In this document: positions 16,574 through 23,368 of the stretch, one piece after another
Layout of the letters: each line of letters starts with the position of its first letter
Position numbering within the stretch: position 1 is the stretch's first letter
From: Desulfovibrio sp. UBA4079
GTDB lineage: Bacteria; Desulfobacterota; Desulfovibrionia; Desulfovibrionales; Desulfovibrionaceae
Assembly (NCBI GenBank): GCA_002382645.1
Contig: DFYP01000030.1
Coordinates: 561-28,375 of the forward strand
Direction: 5' to 3'
DNA: 27,815 nucleotides
Program-made: the position numbers and the translations under genes
The notes under the pieces: generated by a model
The model's input: only the letters and a program-made list of their open reading frames with translations
Told to the model about the DNA's origin: nothing
Database searches by the model: none

Positions 16574-16732
16574 CTATATCCTTCCCATAAGAAAGAGAAT
16601 AATTACTATGATGAGAATTGTCCCAAGAACACCACTTGGAACATATCCCCAAGAACGGCTATGCGGCCAAGTCGGAATCACACCGATCACCACCAGAACC
16701 AGAACGATCAAAATCAATGTTCCGACTGTCAT
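16574..16732 (-). CDS. DUF3309-family small membrane protein
   Basis: A 52-residue frame, easily missed because of its length. It starts at the ATG at 16732, with AGGAGA six bases upstream, and ends at TAG at 16574. It encodes two hydrophobic helices (LILIVLVLVVIGV and GTILIIVLILFLMG) joined by IPTWPHSRSWGYVPSGVL, the diagnostic centre of DUF3309 proteins, and ends in the typical GRI. The family is widespread in proteobacteria and has no known function; it often lies near stress and envelope genes. It is the first gene of the minus-strand run leading to the BON lipoprotein and the glycine-zipper lipoprotein. Confidence 0.9.
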   Translation of the reverse strand: MTVGTLILIVLVLVVIGVIPTWPHSRSWGYVPSGVLGTILIIVIILFLMGRI

Positions 16733-16743
16733 CTCATTTCTCC

Positions 16744-17310
16744 TGTTGAGCAGTTAGGACCGTGTCATTCCTGGAAGACGTCAGCCGTGCAGGTGCGGCT
16801 TCTCGTGCGTCGGGAGGATCGCAATCTCCATCTGCAGGTCCGGTCCAATCATGCCGAGCGCCACCTCCCGGGAACCCCCATAAATCCTCCCCGGGAGGAC
16901 ACAAAGCCAGTCCGGATATGCCTCTGTCCCGGCTCCGGCAGGGGAGGGGCTCCATCGTGTGCAGCCTAAGGAATGATGCGGGCAGGGTCTGTGCGCTAGT
17001 GCACACAAACTTTTTTGATGCGGCGGTTGCGTCCGTCCGCGCAGGGCGGTTTTGGCGGGGAAACCCTTGCCTGGCTTGCAGTCTGGTGCTCGTAGACGCG
17101 GCCCGGGAGATGTGCACTGCTCGATGGACTTGCGCCCGCGCGCACCGTGCTGGGAAGAGGACTCGGCGGGCTCCGGTGGATTTTGGCAGGCGAGCGGATC
17201 GGTTCGGCACCCTGAACGTCGGCAATATCTTTACTCTGAATCTGGTGGGCATCTTTCCCGGAGAGCGGGGATGAGACTGGTCTGACTGAGGATCGAAACG
17301 CGGGTCAACC
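16744..17310. other. Non-coding upstream region of the DUF3309 gene run
   Basis: No credible gene is seen. Two long opposing frames (16734-17312 minus and 16762-17274 plus) are rich in Arg, Pro and Ala, lack ribosome binding sites and resemble no family, so I treat them as chance. The region contains the palindrome at 16991-17004 and passes from GC-rich sequence into the AT-rich right end of the island at about 17.3 kb. Confidence 0.5.
16991..17004. promoter_or_regulatory. Palindrome matching the one upstream of the CsbD operon
   Basis: On the minus strand the site reads GTGCACTAGCGCAC, agreeing with GTGCGATAGCGCAC at 6041-6028 at 12 of 14 positions. Three further matching bases follow both sites (GAC after one variable base). 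It lies about 260 bp upstream of the DUF3309 start. Within the longer TGTGC-N6-GCACA arrangement it also resembles a Crp-type operator layout, which fits the two Crp/Fnr regulators of the island. Confidence 0.45.
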
Positions 17311-17430
17311 ATATCAGTTCATTGCGTTTGAAAATCTTTATATTTCAAATCGTTACTTGCGCATGAGCGGTTGTGAATATTCGCATTTTCCCATCCGCAC
17401 TGTACTAAAATCGTACCAAGAAAATATGCC
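17311..17430. repeat. Imperfect direct repeat at the right island end, with GTACCA motifs
   Basis: This is the partner of 65-193, in the same orientation and with the same order of conserved blocks. It contains TGTACTA (17401-17407) and CGTACCA (17412-17418). A third copy, TGTACCA, follows at 17450-17456, just outside the aligned part. These look like arm-type binding sites of the integrase that once moved the element. The role is inferred; the repeat itself is visible. Confidence 0.5.
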
Positions 17431-17474
17431 GAGGGCGGACAACAAAAATTGTACCAACTGGGGAAGAGCGCACG

Positions 17475-17506
17475 AAAAAAGGGTTGGATGAATCATCCAA
17501 CCCTTT
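17475..17506 (-). terminator. Rho-independent terminator of tRNA-Thr
   Basis: On the minus strand a 13-bp near-perfect stem AAAGGGTTGGATG/CATCCAACCCTTT with a tiny loop is followed by a run of six T (17480-17475). It lies directly downstream of the tRNA 3' end. As it is on the island side of the attachment site, it may have been brought in with the element. Confidence 0.85.
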
Positions 17507-17513
17507 GTCTTTT

Positions 17514-17562
17514 CTGGAGCCAGCGATGGGACTTGAACCCGCGACCTGCTGATTACGAATCA
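17514..17562. repeat. Right attachment-site repeat inside tRNA-Thr
   Basis: The 3' half of the intact tRNA-Thr gene plus one flanking base, duplicated at 1-49 with one mismatch. The match ends just after the anticodon stem, which places the probable crossover in the anticodon or T-arm region. Confidence 0.85.
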
Positions 17563-17590
17563 GCTGCTCTACCAACTGAGCTACGCTGGC
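17515..17590 (-). tRNA. tRNA-Thr (anticodon CGT)
   Basis: A 76-nt cloverleaf. The acceptor GCCAGCG pairs with CGCTGGC, followed by discriminator T and an encoded CCA. The D arm contains AGCTCAGTTGGTAGAGC. The anticodon stem-loop is CTGATTCGTAATCAG with anticodon CGT, reading ACG. The T arm contains GGTTCAAGTCC. A promoter lies upstream and a terminator downstream. The gene remains intact after island insertion because the element restores its 3' half. Confidence 0.95.
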
Positions 17591-17605
17591 CCTATGGGAG
17601 AGGGA

Positions 17606-17635
17606 TTGATAGCCAAACCACCTATGCCACGTCAA
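17606..17635 (-). promoter_or_regulatory. Sigma-70-type promoter of tRNA-Thr
   Basis: On the minus strand TTGACG (17635-17630) and TATCAA (17611-17606) are separated by 18 bp. The -10 box lies about 15 bp before the mature tRNA 5' end. Spacing and position fit a tRNA promoter. Confidence 0.65.
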
Positions 17636-17733
17636 GACCCCCCGGGCAAGGGGGCGGGCAAAGGGCCGGGCCGCTGTACACCCGGAGCCGCCTGTGCTAG
17701 CAGGGGAACGGTCCAGCGACCAGGAGCCAGACC

Positions 17734-19467
17734 ATGTTCGACCGCCATTATTACAAATCGCTGACCAGGAGCATGATCCTCACGGTCTTCCTCGTTTCCC
17801 TGGCTCCCCTGGCCCTGATCAGCGTCATCACCAGCTACCAGTTCCACACCGCCTACAAGGACCGGGTCCACGCCCACCTGCGGGAACTGGTCATGAAGCA
17901 CAAGCGCAACATCGACGGCTTCCTGGCCGAGAAGCTCACGGTCATCCGGGTCCTGGCCGACCTCATCCCCGAGGACCGGTTCCGCAACGAGATCGCGCTC
18001 CAGGGCATCCTCAAGAGCCTGCGCGACCGGCACCACGAGGCCTTCGTGGACATGGGCCTGGTCAACGCCGCAGGCCTCCAGGTGGCCTACGCCGGGCCCT
18101 TCCGGCTGGAGCGCGCGGACTACGCCGAGGCCGCCTGGTTCCGCGAGGCCATGCGCAGCGAGCTGTACATCAGCGACGTGTTCCTGGGCCTGCGCGGGGC
18201 CCCGCACTTCATCGTGGCGGTCAAGGTGCGGGCCCGGGGCGAGGAGTGGATTCTGCGGGCCACGGTGGACTTCGTGGCCTTCAACGAGCTGGTGGAAAGC
18301 GTCTCCGTGGGCGAGACCGGCCTGGCCTACATCGTCAACGCCCAGGGCGAGTTCCAGACCAGGCCCCGGCGGGAGCCCGCGGTGGGCGGTCCGGAGCTCA
18401 AGGCCATCCTGGCCCGGCGCGGGCAGTCCGGCCCGGCCACGGGCTTTTCCCCGGAATCCGCCGGGGGCCGAGGCCAGGCCTCCCAGTCCATGGTGGACCT
18501 GGACATGGTCCGGGACCAGGCCGGCCGGGAGTGTCTGCTCTTGAACGCCCCGCTCAAGGACGGCGACTGGACGCTCATCTACCAGCAGGAAGTGGCCGAC
18601 GCCTATCAGAGCCTGTTCCACGCCCGGAACCTCTCGCTGTTCGTCATCCTGGCCGGCGGCGTGGGCATCCTGCTCATGGCCTTCGTGGTCTCCAACCGCA
18701 TGGTCTCGCGCATCGTGGACGCCGACCGCGAGCGCGACATGATGAACGAGCAGGTCATCGAGGCCGGCAAGCTGGTCAGCGTGGGCGAGCTGGCCGCGGG
18801 CATCGCGCACGAGATCAACAACCCGCTGGCCATCATCATGGAGGAGGCGGGCTGGGTCCAGGACCTCCTGGACGACGAGTACCTCAAGAAGAGCGAGAGC
18901 TACGGCGAAATGGCCCGGGCCCTGACCCAGATCCGCGACCAGGGCGACCGCTGCCGGGGCATCACCCACAAGCTGCTGAGCTTCGCCCGCAAGATCGACC
19001 CCACGGTGAAGCCGGTGCAGATCAACGACATCGTGCGGGACATGGCGGCCCTGTCCGAGCAGCGGGCCCGCTTCGCCAACGTGCACATCATCGCGGACCT
19101 GGAACCGGACCTGCCCGTGGTCCCGGCCTCGCCCTCGGAACTCCAGCAGGTTCTGGTGAACCTCATCAACAACGCCATCGACGCCATGGAGCAGAAGGGC
19201 GGCGAGCTCAAGCTGCGGACCCGCTCCGAGCCCGGCTTCGTGACCGTGTCCATCGCCGATTCGGGCATGGGCATCCCCAAGGCCAACCTGGCCCGCATCT
19301 TCGACCCCTTCTACACCACCAAGCCGGTGGGCAAGGGCACGGGCCTGGGGCTGTCCATCTGCTTCGGCATCGTCAAGAAGATGGGCGGGACCATCAGCGT
19401 GGAGAGCGCGCCGGACCAGGGCGCCACCTTCCACGTGCGGCTGCCCCGCGCGGAGGGCAAGGCATGA
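17734..19467 (+). CDS. Membrane sensor histidine kinase with periplasmic Cache-like domain
   Basis: A 577-residue kinase. Transmembrane helix 1 (about 13-35) and helix 2 (about 300-322) enclose a periplasmic region of about 260 residues that looks like a dCache ligand sensor. The cytoplasmic part has a HisKA dimerisation helix with GIAHEINNPL (phospho-acceptor His359) and a HATPase domain with NLINNAIDAM (N box, about 476), DSGMGIP (about 509) and GKGTGLGLSI (about 533). AGGAG lies seven bases before the ATG. Its TGA overlaps the ATG of the first receiver gene, opening a five-gene operon of kinase, three receivers and a PEP-synthase-like protein. It should autophosphorylate and hand phosphate to one or more of the receivers. 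The ligand is unknown; Cache domains often bind small organic acids or amino acids. Confidence 0.93.
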   Translation: MFDRHYYKSLTRSMILTVFLVSLAPLALISVITSYQFHTAYKDRVHAHLRELVMKHKRNIDGFLAEKLTVIRVLADLIPEDRFRNEIALQGILKSLRDRHHEAFVDMGLVNAAGLQVAYAGPFRLERADYAEAAWFREAMRSELYISDVFLGLRGAPHFIVAVKVRARGEEWILRATVDFVAFNELVESVSVGETGLAYIVNAQGEFQTRPRREPAVGGPELKAILARRGQSGPATGFSPESAGGRGQASQSMVDLDMVRDQAGRECLLLNAPLKDGDWTLIYQQEVADAYQSLFHARNLSLFVILAGGVGILLMAFVVSNRMVSRIVDADRERDMMNEQVIEAGKLVSVGELAAGIAHEINNPLAIIMEEAGWVQDLLDDEYLKKSESYGEMARALTQIRDQGDRCRGITHKLLSFARKIDPTVKPVQINDIVRDMAALSEQRARFANVHIIADLEPDLPVVPASPSELQQVLVNLINNAIDAMEQKGGELKLRTRSEPGFVTVSIADSGMGIPKANLARIFDPFYTTKPVGKGTGLGLSICFGIVKKMGGTISVESAPDQGATFHVRLPRAEGKA

Positions 19468-19901
19468 GCGAAGCCATGACGGTCAGCGTGCTCCTGGTGG
19501 ACGACGAGGCCCCCTTCCTGGAGACCCTGCGCAAGCGGCTCACCCGCCGCGGACTCGCCGTGGAGACGGCCGGGGACGGGGCCGCGGCCCTGGCGGCACT
19601 GGAGCGGGGGGTCTGCGTGGACGTGGTGGTCCTGGATGTGAAGATGCCGGGGCTCTCGGGCCTGGACGTGCTCCAGAAGATCAAGACCCTGCACCCCCTG
19701 GTGGAGGTGGTCCTGCTCACCGGGCACGCCACCCTGGAGGGCGCGGTGGACGGCATGCGTCTGGGCGCCTTCGACTACCTCATGAAGCCCTGCGAGATGG
19801 ACGACCTGCTGGCCAAGATCTTCGAGGCCAAGGGCCGCAAGAACGAGCAGGAGCGCAAGATCGGCGAGGCCGAGGCCCGCTGCCGGGGGCAGGAGCCGTG
19901 A
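19464..19901 (+). CDS. Stand-alone response-regulator receiver protein (first of three)
   Basis: A 145-residue single-domain receiver with all phosphorylation landmarks: the acidic pair in LLVDDEAPF, the acceptor Asp in VVVLDVKMPG, the switch Thr in LLTGHAT and the conserved Lys in YLMKPCE. No output domain follows, only a charged helical tail (GRKNEQERKIGEAEARC). It overlaps the kinase stop codon by four bases (ATGA) and the next receiver's GTG start likewise. Without DNA-binding output it must act by protein contact or phosphotransfer, as CheY- or Spo0F-type proteins do. It is most like the third receiver of the operon. Confidence 0.92.
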   Translation: MSEAMTVSVLLVDDEAPFLETLRKRLTRRGLAVETAGDGAAALAALERGVCVDVVVLDVKMPGLSGLDVLQKIKTLHPLVEVVLLTGHATLEGAVDGMRLGAFDYLMKPCEMDDLLAKIFEAKGRKNEQERKIGEAEARCRGQEP

Positions 19902-20281
19902 GCCGGTCCCTGCGCGTGCTCCTGGTGGACGACGAGTTCGGTTTCGCCAGCGTGCTCAAGAAGCGCCTGGAACGCCGGAAGCACGCCGTGTGCGTGGCCC
20001 TGAGCGGAGCCGAGGCCCTCCAGGCCCTGCGCCGCCAGGATTTCGACGTGGCCCTCCTGGACCTCAAGATGAGCGACATGGACGGCCTGGAGATCCTCGA
20101 CGTGTTCCGCAAGATGGTGCCCGAGATGCCCGTGATCATGCTCTCGGGCCACGGCTCGGAGACGGCCGCGCGCGAGGGCCTGGACAAGGGAGCCTTCGAC
20201 TTCCTGCTCAAGCCCTGCGACCTGGAGACGCTGTTGTCCAAGATGTTTGCCGCGACCGGCGGGGCGGAGGCCCAGACATGA
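19898..20281 (+). CDS. Stand-alone response-regulator receiver protein (second of three)
   Basis: A 127-residue single-domain receiver starting at a GTG that overlaps the previous stop (GTGA). The motifs are intact: LLVDDEFGF, acceptor Asp in VALLDLKMSD, switch Ser in MLSGHGS and Lys in FLLKPCD. It differs from the other two in the region around the phosphorylation site (KMSDMDGLEILDVFRKM) and in using Ser rather than Thr as the switch residue, so it may receive phosphate from, or signal to, a different partner. There is no output domain. Its TGA overlaps the ATG of the third receiver. Confidence 0.92.
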   Translation: MSRSLRVLLVDDEFGFASVLKKRLERRKHAVCVALSGAEALQALRRQDFDVALLDLKMSDMDGLEILDVFRKMVPEMPVIMLSGHGSETAAREGLDKGAFDFLLKPCDLETLLSKMFAATGGAEAQT

Positions 20282-20688
20282 GCATTCGGGTGTTGTTGGT
20301 GGATGACGAGATCGAATTCCTGGAGACGCTCTCCAAGCGCCTCGCGCGCCGGGAGATCGAGGCCTTTCAGGCCAGCAGCGGGGAACAGGCCCTGGAGTTC
20401 CTGGCCGCAAACGACGTGGACGTGGTGGTTCTGGACGTGAAGATGCGCGGCATGGACGGCATCGAGACCCTCAAGCGCATCAAGGCCGCCAAGCCGGAGC
20501 AGGAGGTCATCATGCTCACCGGCCACGCCAGCATGGAGGCGGCCATCCAGGGCATGCAACTGGGGGCCTTCGACTACATCATGAAGCCCGCGGACATCAA
20601 CCAGCTGCTCTACAAGATCGAGGACGCCCGCAAGAAGCAGGGGCTCAGCGCCGGCCGGACCCGGCCCAACGGGGAGGGCGGCCGCTGA
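20278..20688 (+). CDS. Stand-alone response-regulator receiver protein (third of three)
   Basis: A 136-residue single-domain receiver. The start is the ATG at 20278 inside a longer open frame; it overlaps the previous stop by four bases. Motifs: LLVDDEIEF, acceptor Asp in VVVLDVKMRG, switch Thr in MLTGHAS and Lys in YIMKPAD. A short basic, Gly-rich tail follows. It closely resembles the first receiver, suggesting duplication within the operon. It lies 26 bp upstream of the PEP-synthase-like gene, which may be its target or partner. Confidence 0.92.
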   Translation: MSIRVLLVDDEIEFLETLSKRLARREIEAFQASSGEQALEFLAANDVDVVVLDVKMRGMDGIETLKRIKAAKPEQEVIMLTGHASMEAAIQGMQLGAFDYIMKPADINQLLYKIEDARKKQGLSAGRTRPNGEGGR

Positions 20689-20714
20689 TCCCGGCCCGCC
20701 GCTGACGGCACGAC

Positions 20715-23297
20715 ATGGGTCTGCGCGACTGGCTTTCGGCCCTGGGGCTGAAGAAGAAGGCGGAGGTGGACGTGGCCGCCCTGCGTGCCGAGTTCGCGGC
20801 CCGCTACCACCACTTCAAGCTTTTTCTCAACGCCAACAACGCGGTCCACGAGCTGATGACCGACATCGAGGAGGGCCTGCGCGGGGTCCGGCCCTTTGGC
20901 ATGCACTTCGTGCGCGCGGTCTGCACCCGCCTGTCCACCTCCACCTTCCAGCTGGTCAAGCACCTGGACGAGCTGGCCCCGGGCAAGTACGCCGAGCTGC
21001 TGGAGCGCTTCGCGGCCATCCAGAAGGAGATCAACCCCCACGTCTTCCCGGACAAGCCCAAGGCCACGGGCCCGCTGGTCATGCGCCTGCGCGACGTGGG
21101 CCGCGAGCACGTGGACCTGGTGGGCCCCAAGATGGCCAACCTGGGCGAGATCAAGAACCGCCTGGGCGTGACCATCCCCCGCGGCTTCGTGGTCACGGCC
21201 GAGGCCTACCGCCGGTTCATGGCCGAAACCGAACTCCAGGAGGAGATCGACCGCCGCTTCCAGTCCGCCGAGGTGGTCTCCACCGAGGACATCTTCAACC
21301 TGAGTTCCTCCATCCAGCAGCTCATCGTGGCCGCGCCCCTGCCCGCGGAGGTCGAGGAGGCCATCCTCCTGGCCTTCGACACGCTCAAGCAGAACGAGGG
21401 CGTCCCGGATCTGCACGTGGCCATGCGCAGCAGCGCCCTGGCCGAGGACCTGGTGGACGCCTCCTTTGCCGGACAGTACCGCTCCAAGCTCAACGTGGGC
21501 GAGGACGAGCTTCTCCCGGCCTACAAGCTCATCGTGGCCTCCAAGTACAGCCTCCAGGCCATCGCCTACCGCCTGCACCGGGGCATCCGCGAGGAGGACG
21601 TGGCCATGTGCGTGGGCTGCATGGCCATGGTGGACGCCGTGGCCGGCGGCGTGACCTATTCGCGCAACCCGCTCAACTCCCATGACGACGCCGTGCAGAT
21701 CCACGCGGTCTGGGGCCTGCCCAAGGCCGTGGTGGACGGCTCGGCCGAGGTGGACGTCTTCCAGGTGGCGCGGACCGCGCCGCACACGATCCTGCGGCGG
21801 GAGATCGCCGAGAAGCGGAGCCGCTATGTCTGCCTGCCCGAGGGCACCTGCCGCATGGAGGTCACCGGCAAGACCTCCCAGGAGCCCTGCCTGGAGGACG
21901 GCAAGGCCGTGGATCTGGCGCGCATCGCCTTGAGCGTGGAGGAGTTCTACGGCCTGGCCCAGGACGTGGAATGGGCCCTGGCCCCGGACGGCACCCTGGA
22001 GGTGCTCCAGTGCCGGCCCCTGACCTCCTCCGACGACGTGCTCGGGGCCGAGGAGGTGGTGCCCGAGGACGCCCGTTTCGGCACCGTGCTGCTCAAGGGC
22101 GGCACCGAGGCCAGCCCCGGGGTGGCCGCCGGGCCGGTCTATGTGGTGCGCAAGGACGCCGATGTCCTGGCCTTTCCCCGCGGGGCCGTGCTGGTGGTGG
22201 GCCAGGCCTTGCCGCGCTGGGCCGCGCTGCTCAACCGCGCCGCGGCCCTGGTGGCCGAGCAGGGCGGCCTGGCCGGGCACCTGGCCAACGTGGCCCGGGA
22301 GTTCGGCAAGCCCGCCATCATGGGCCTGCGCGGGGCCTGCGAGGCCCTGGAGTCCGGCCGGGTGGTCACGGTGGACGCAGGCGGCCACACGGTCTTCGAC
22401 GGCCGCGTGGAGGCCCTCCTGGCCCGGGCCCGCCAGCCCAAGAACCTGATGCTCGGCAGCCCGGTCTATTCGGCCCTGGAAGAGGCCGCCCGGCACATCC
22501 TGCCGCTCAATCTCCTGGACCCCGGGGACACCTCGTTCCGGGCCCGCAACTGCCGGACGCTCCACGACATCACCCGCTACAGCCACGAGAAGGCCGTGTG
22601 GGAGATGTTCCGCTTCGGCACGGAGCATGACTTTCCCCAGGCCGCGGCCAAGCAGCTCGTCTGCGGGGTGCGCAAGCAGTTCTGGGTGGTCAACCTGGAC
22701 GACGGCTTCAGCGGCGAGGTCCTCGACCCCCTCGTGCAGGTGGACCAGATCGCCTCCATTCCCATGCTGGCCCTCTGGAAGGGCATGAACGTGGTGGCCT
22801 GGGAGGGCCCGCCGCCGGTGCACACCACCGGTTTCCTCTCGGTCATGTTCGAGGCCACGGCCAATCCCGAGCTGGAGCCGGCCACCCAGGCCGAGTTCGC
22901 GGTGAAGAACTATTTCATGATCTCCAAGAACTACGTGAGCCTCCAGTCGCGCTTCGGGTTCCACTTCTGCACCGTGGAGGCCCTGGTCAGCGAACGGGCT
23001 TCGGAGAACTACATCGCCTTCCAGTTCAAGGGCGGCGCGGCCAACATGGAGCGCCGGGTGCTGCGCGCCCGGTTCGTGGCCGACCTGCTCCAGGAGTTCG
23101 ACTTCAACACCCGGCTGCGCGAGGACAGTCTCACGGCCCGGCTGGAGGACCGCGAACAGTCCTTCATGGAGCACCGCCTGCGGGTGCTCGGCTACCTGGT
23201 CATCCACACCCGCCAGCTGGACATGGCCATGACCGACGCCGCGGCCATCACCGAGCGCCGCGAACGGATGATCCGGGACATCAGCACCCTGCTCTGA
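20715..23297 (+). CDS. PEP synthase/PPDK-like protein lacking a recognisable PEP-binding barrel
   Basis: An 860-residue protein. After an unfamiliar helical N-terminus (about 1-120) comes the ATP-grasp pyruvate/PPDK-type nucleotide-binding domain (about 125-435): GPKMANLGEIKNR, RSSALAEDLVDASFAGQY near 237 and VLQCRPL near 430. A swivelling phosphohistidine domain follows (about 465-580) with GGLAGHLANVAREFGKPAIMG, placing the phospho-acceptor at His522. The last 280 residues do not show the motifs of the PEP/pyruvate TIM barrel. PEP synthases and rifampicin phosphotransferases use the first two domains to move phosphate from ATP through His to an acceptor; the acceptor here is unknown. The ribosome binding site is poor and the gene is 26 bp after the third receiver, suggesting dependence on upstream translation. 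It is probably a signalling or regulated phosphotransferase rather than a metabolic PEP synthase. Confidence 0.8.
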   Translation: MGLRDWLSALGLKKKAEVDVAALRAEFAARYHHFKLFLNANNAVHELMTDIEEGLRGVRPFGMHFVRAVCTRLSTSTFQLVKHLDELAPGKYAELLERFAAIQKEINPHVFPDKPKATGPLVMRLRDVGREHVDLVGPKMANLGEIKNRLGVTIPRGFVVTAEAYRRFMAETELQEEIDRRFQSAEVVSTEDIFNLSSSIQQLIVAAPLPAEVEEAILLAFDTLKQNEGVPDLHVAMRSSALAEDLVDASFAGQYRSKLNVGEDELLPAYKLIVASKYSLQAIAYRLHRGIREEDVAMCVGCMAMVDAVAGGVTYSRNPLNSHDDAVQIHAVWGLPKAVVDGSAEVDVFQVARTAPHTILRREIAEKRSRYVCLPEGTCRMEVTGKTSQEPCLEDGKAVDLARIALSVEEFYGLAQDVEWALAPDGTLEVLQCRPLTSSDDVLGAEEVVPEDARFGTVLLKGGTEASPGVAAGPVYVVRKDADVLAFPRGAVLVVGQALPRWAALLNRAAALVAEQGGLAGHLANVAREFGKPAIMGLRGACEALESGRVVTVDAGGHTVFDGRVEALLARARQPKNLMLGSPVYSALEEAARHILPLNLLDPGDTSFRARNCRTLHDITRYSHEKAVWEMFRFGTEHDFPQAAAKQLVCGVRKQFWVVNLDDGFSGEVLDPLVQVDQIASIPMLALWKGMNVVAWEGPPPVHTTGFLSVMFEATANPELEPATQAEFAVKNYFMISKNYVSLQSRFGFHFCTVEALVSERASENYIAFQFKGGAANMERRVLRARFVADLLQEFDFNTRLREDSLTARLEDREQSFMEHRLRVLGYLVIHTRQLDMAMTDAAAITERRERMIRDISTLL

Positions 23298-23368
23298 CGC
23301 GTTATTTTCCCCCTCGGATCCGGGCCGGCCGTATTGCCCGGTGGGGGCAGTTGCGCTAGGCTCCGGGC

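Larger units (their letters stand above)
1..17562. mobile_element. Genomic island integrated at tRNA-Thr(CGT), no integrase inside
   Basis: The segment is bounded on the left by a 49-bp partial copy of tRNA-Thr (1-49) and on the right by the intact tRNA gene, whose 3' half (17514-17562) matches with one mismatch. Duplication of a tRNA 3' half is the usual footprint of tyrosine-recombinase integration. Inside are two Crp/Fnr regulators and a minus-strand block of envelope/stress genes. I see no integrase, excisionase, transposase or conjugation gene. The element may therefore be decayed or mobilised in trans, or part of a larger element continuing left of base 1. Composition is uneven: AT-rich near both ends, around 6.0-6.8 kb and 16.2-16.7 kb, GC-rich elsewhere. 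Boundaries are observed; mobility is inferred. Confidence 0.75.

Noticed and set aside
16734..17312. Opposing long frames upstream of DUF3309
   Set aside because: Both products are Arg/Pro/Ala-rich with no start signals, and the sequence carries a palindromic regulatory site. The real coding signal is the 52-residue DUF3309 frame that begins at 16732.
17632..19434. 600-codon minus-strand frame opposite the histidine kinase
   Set aside because: A shadow of a high-GC gene. The plus strand encodes unmistakable kinase motifs.
23300..23350. Hairpin between the PEP-synthase-like gene and the pilin genes as a terminator
   Set aside because: A CCGGGC/GCCCGG stem is present but has no T-run on the plus strand, so intrinsic termination is not supported.
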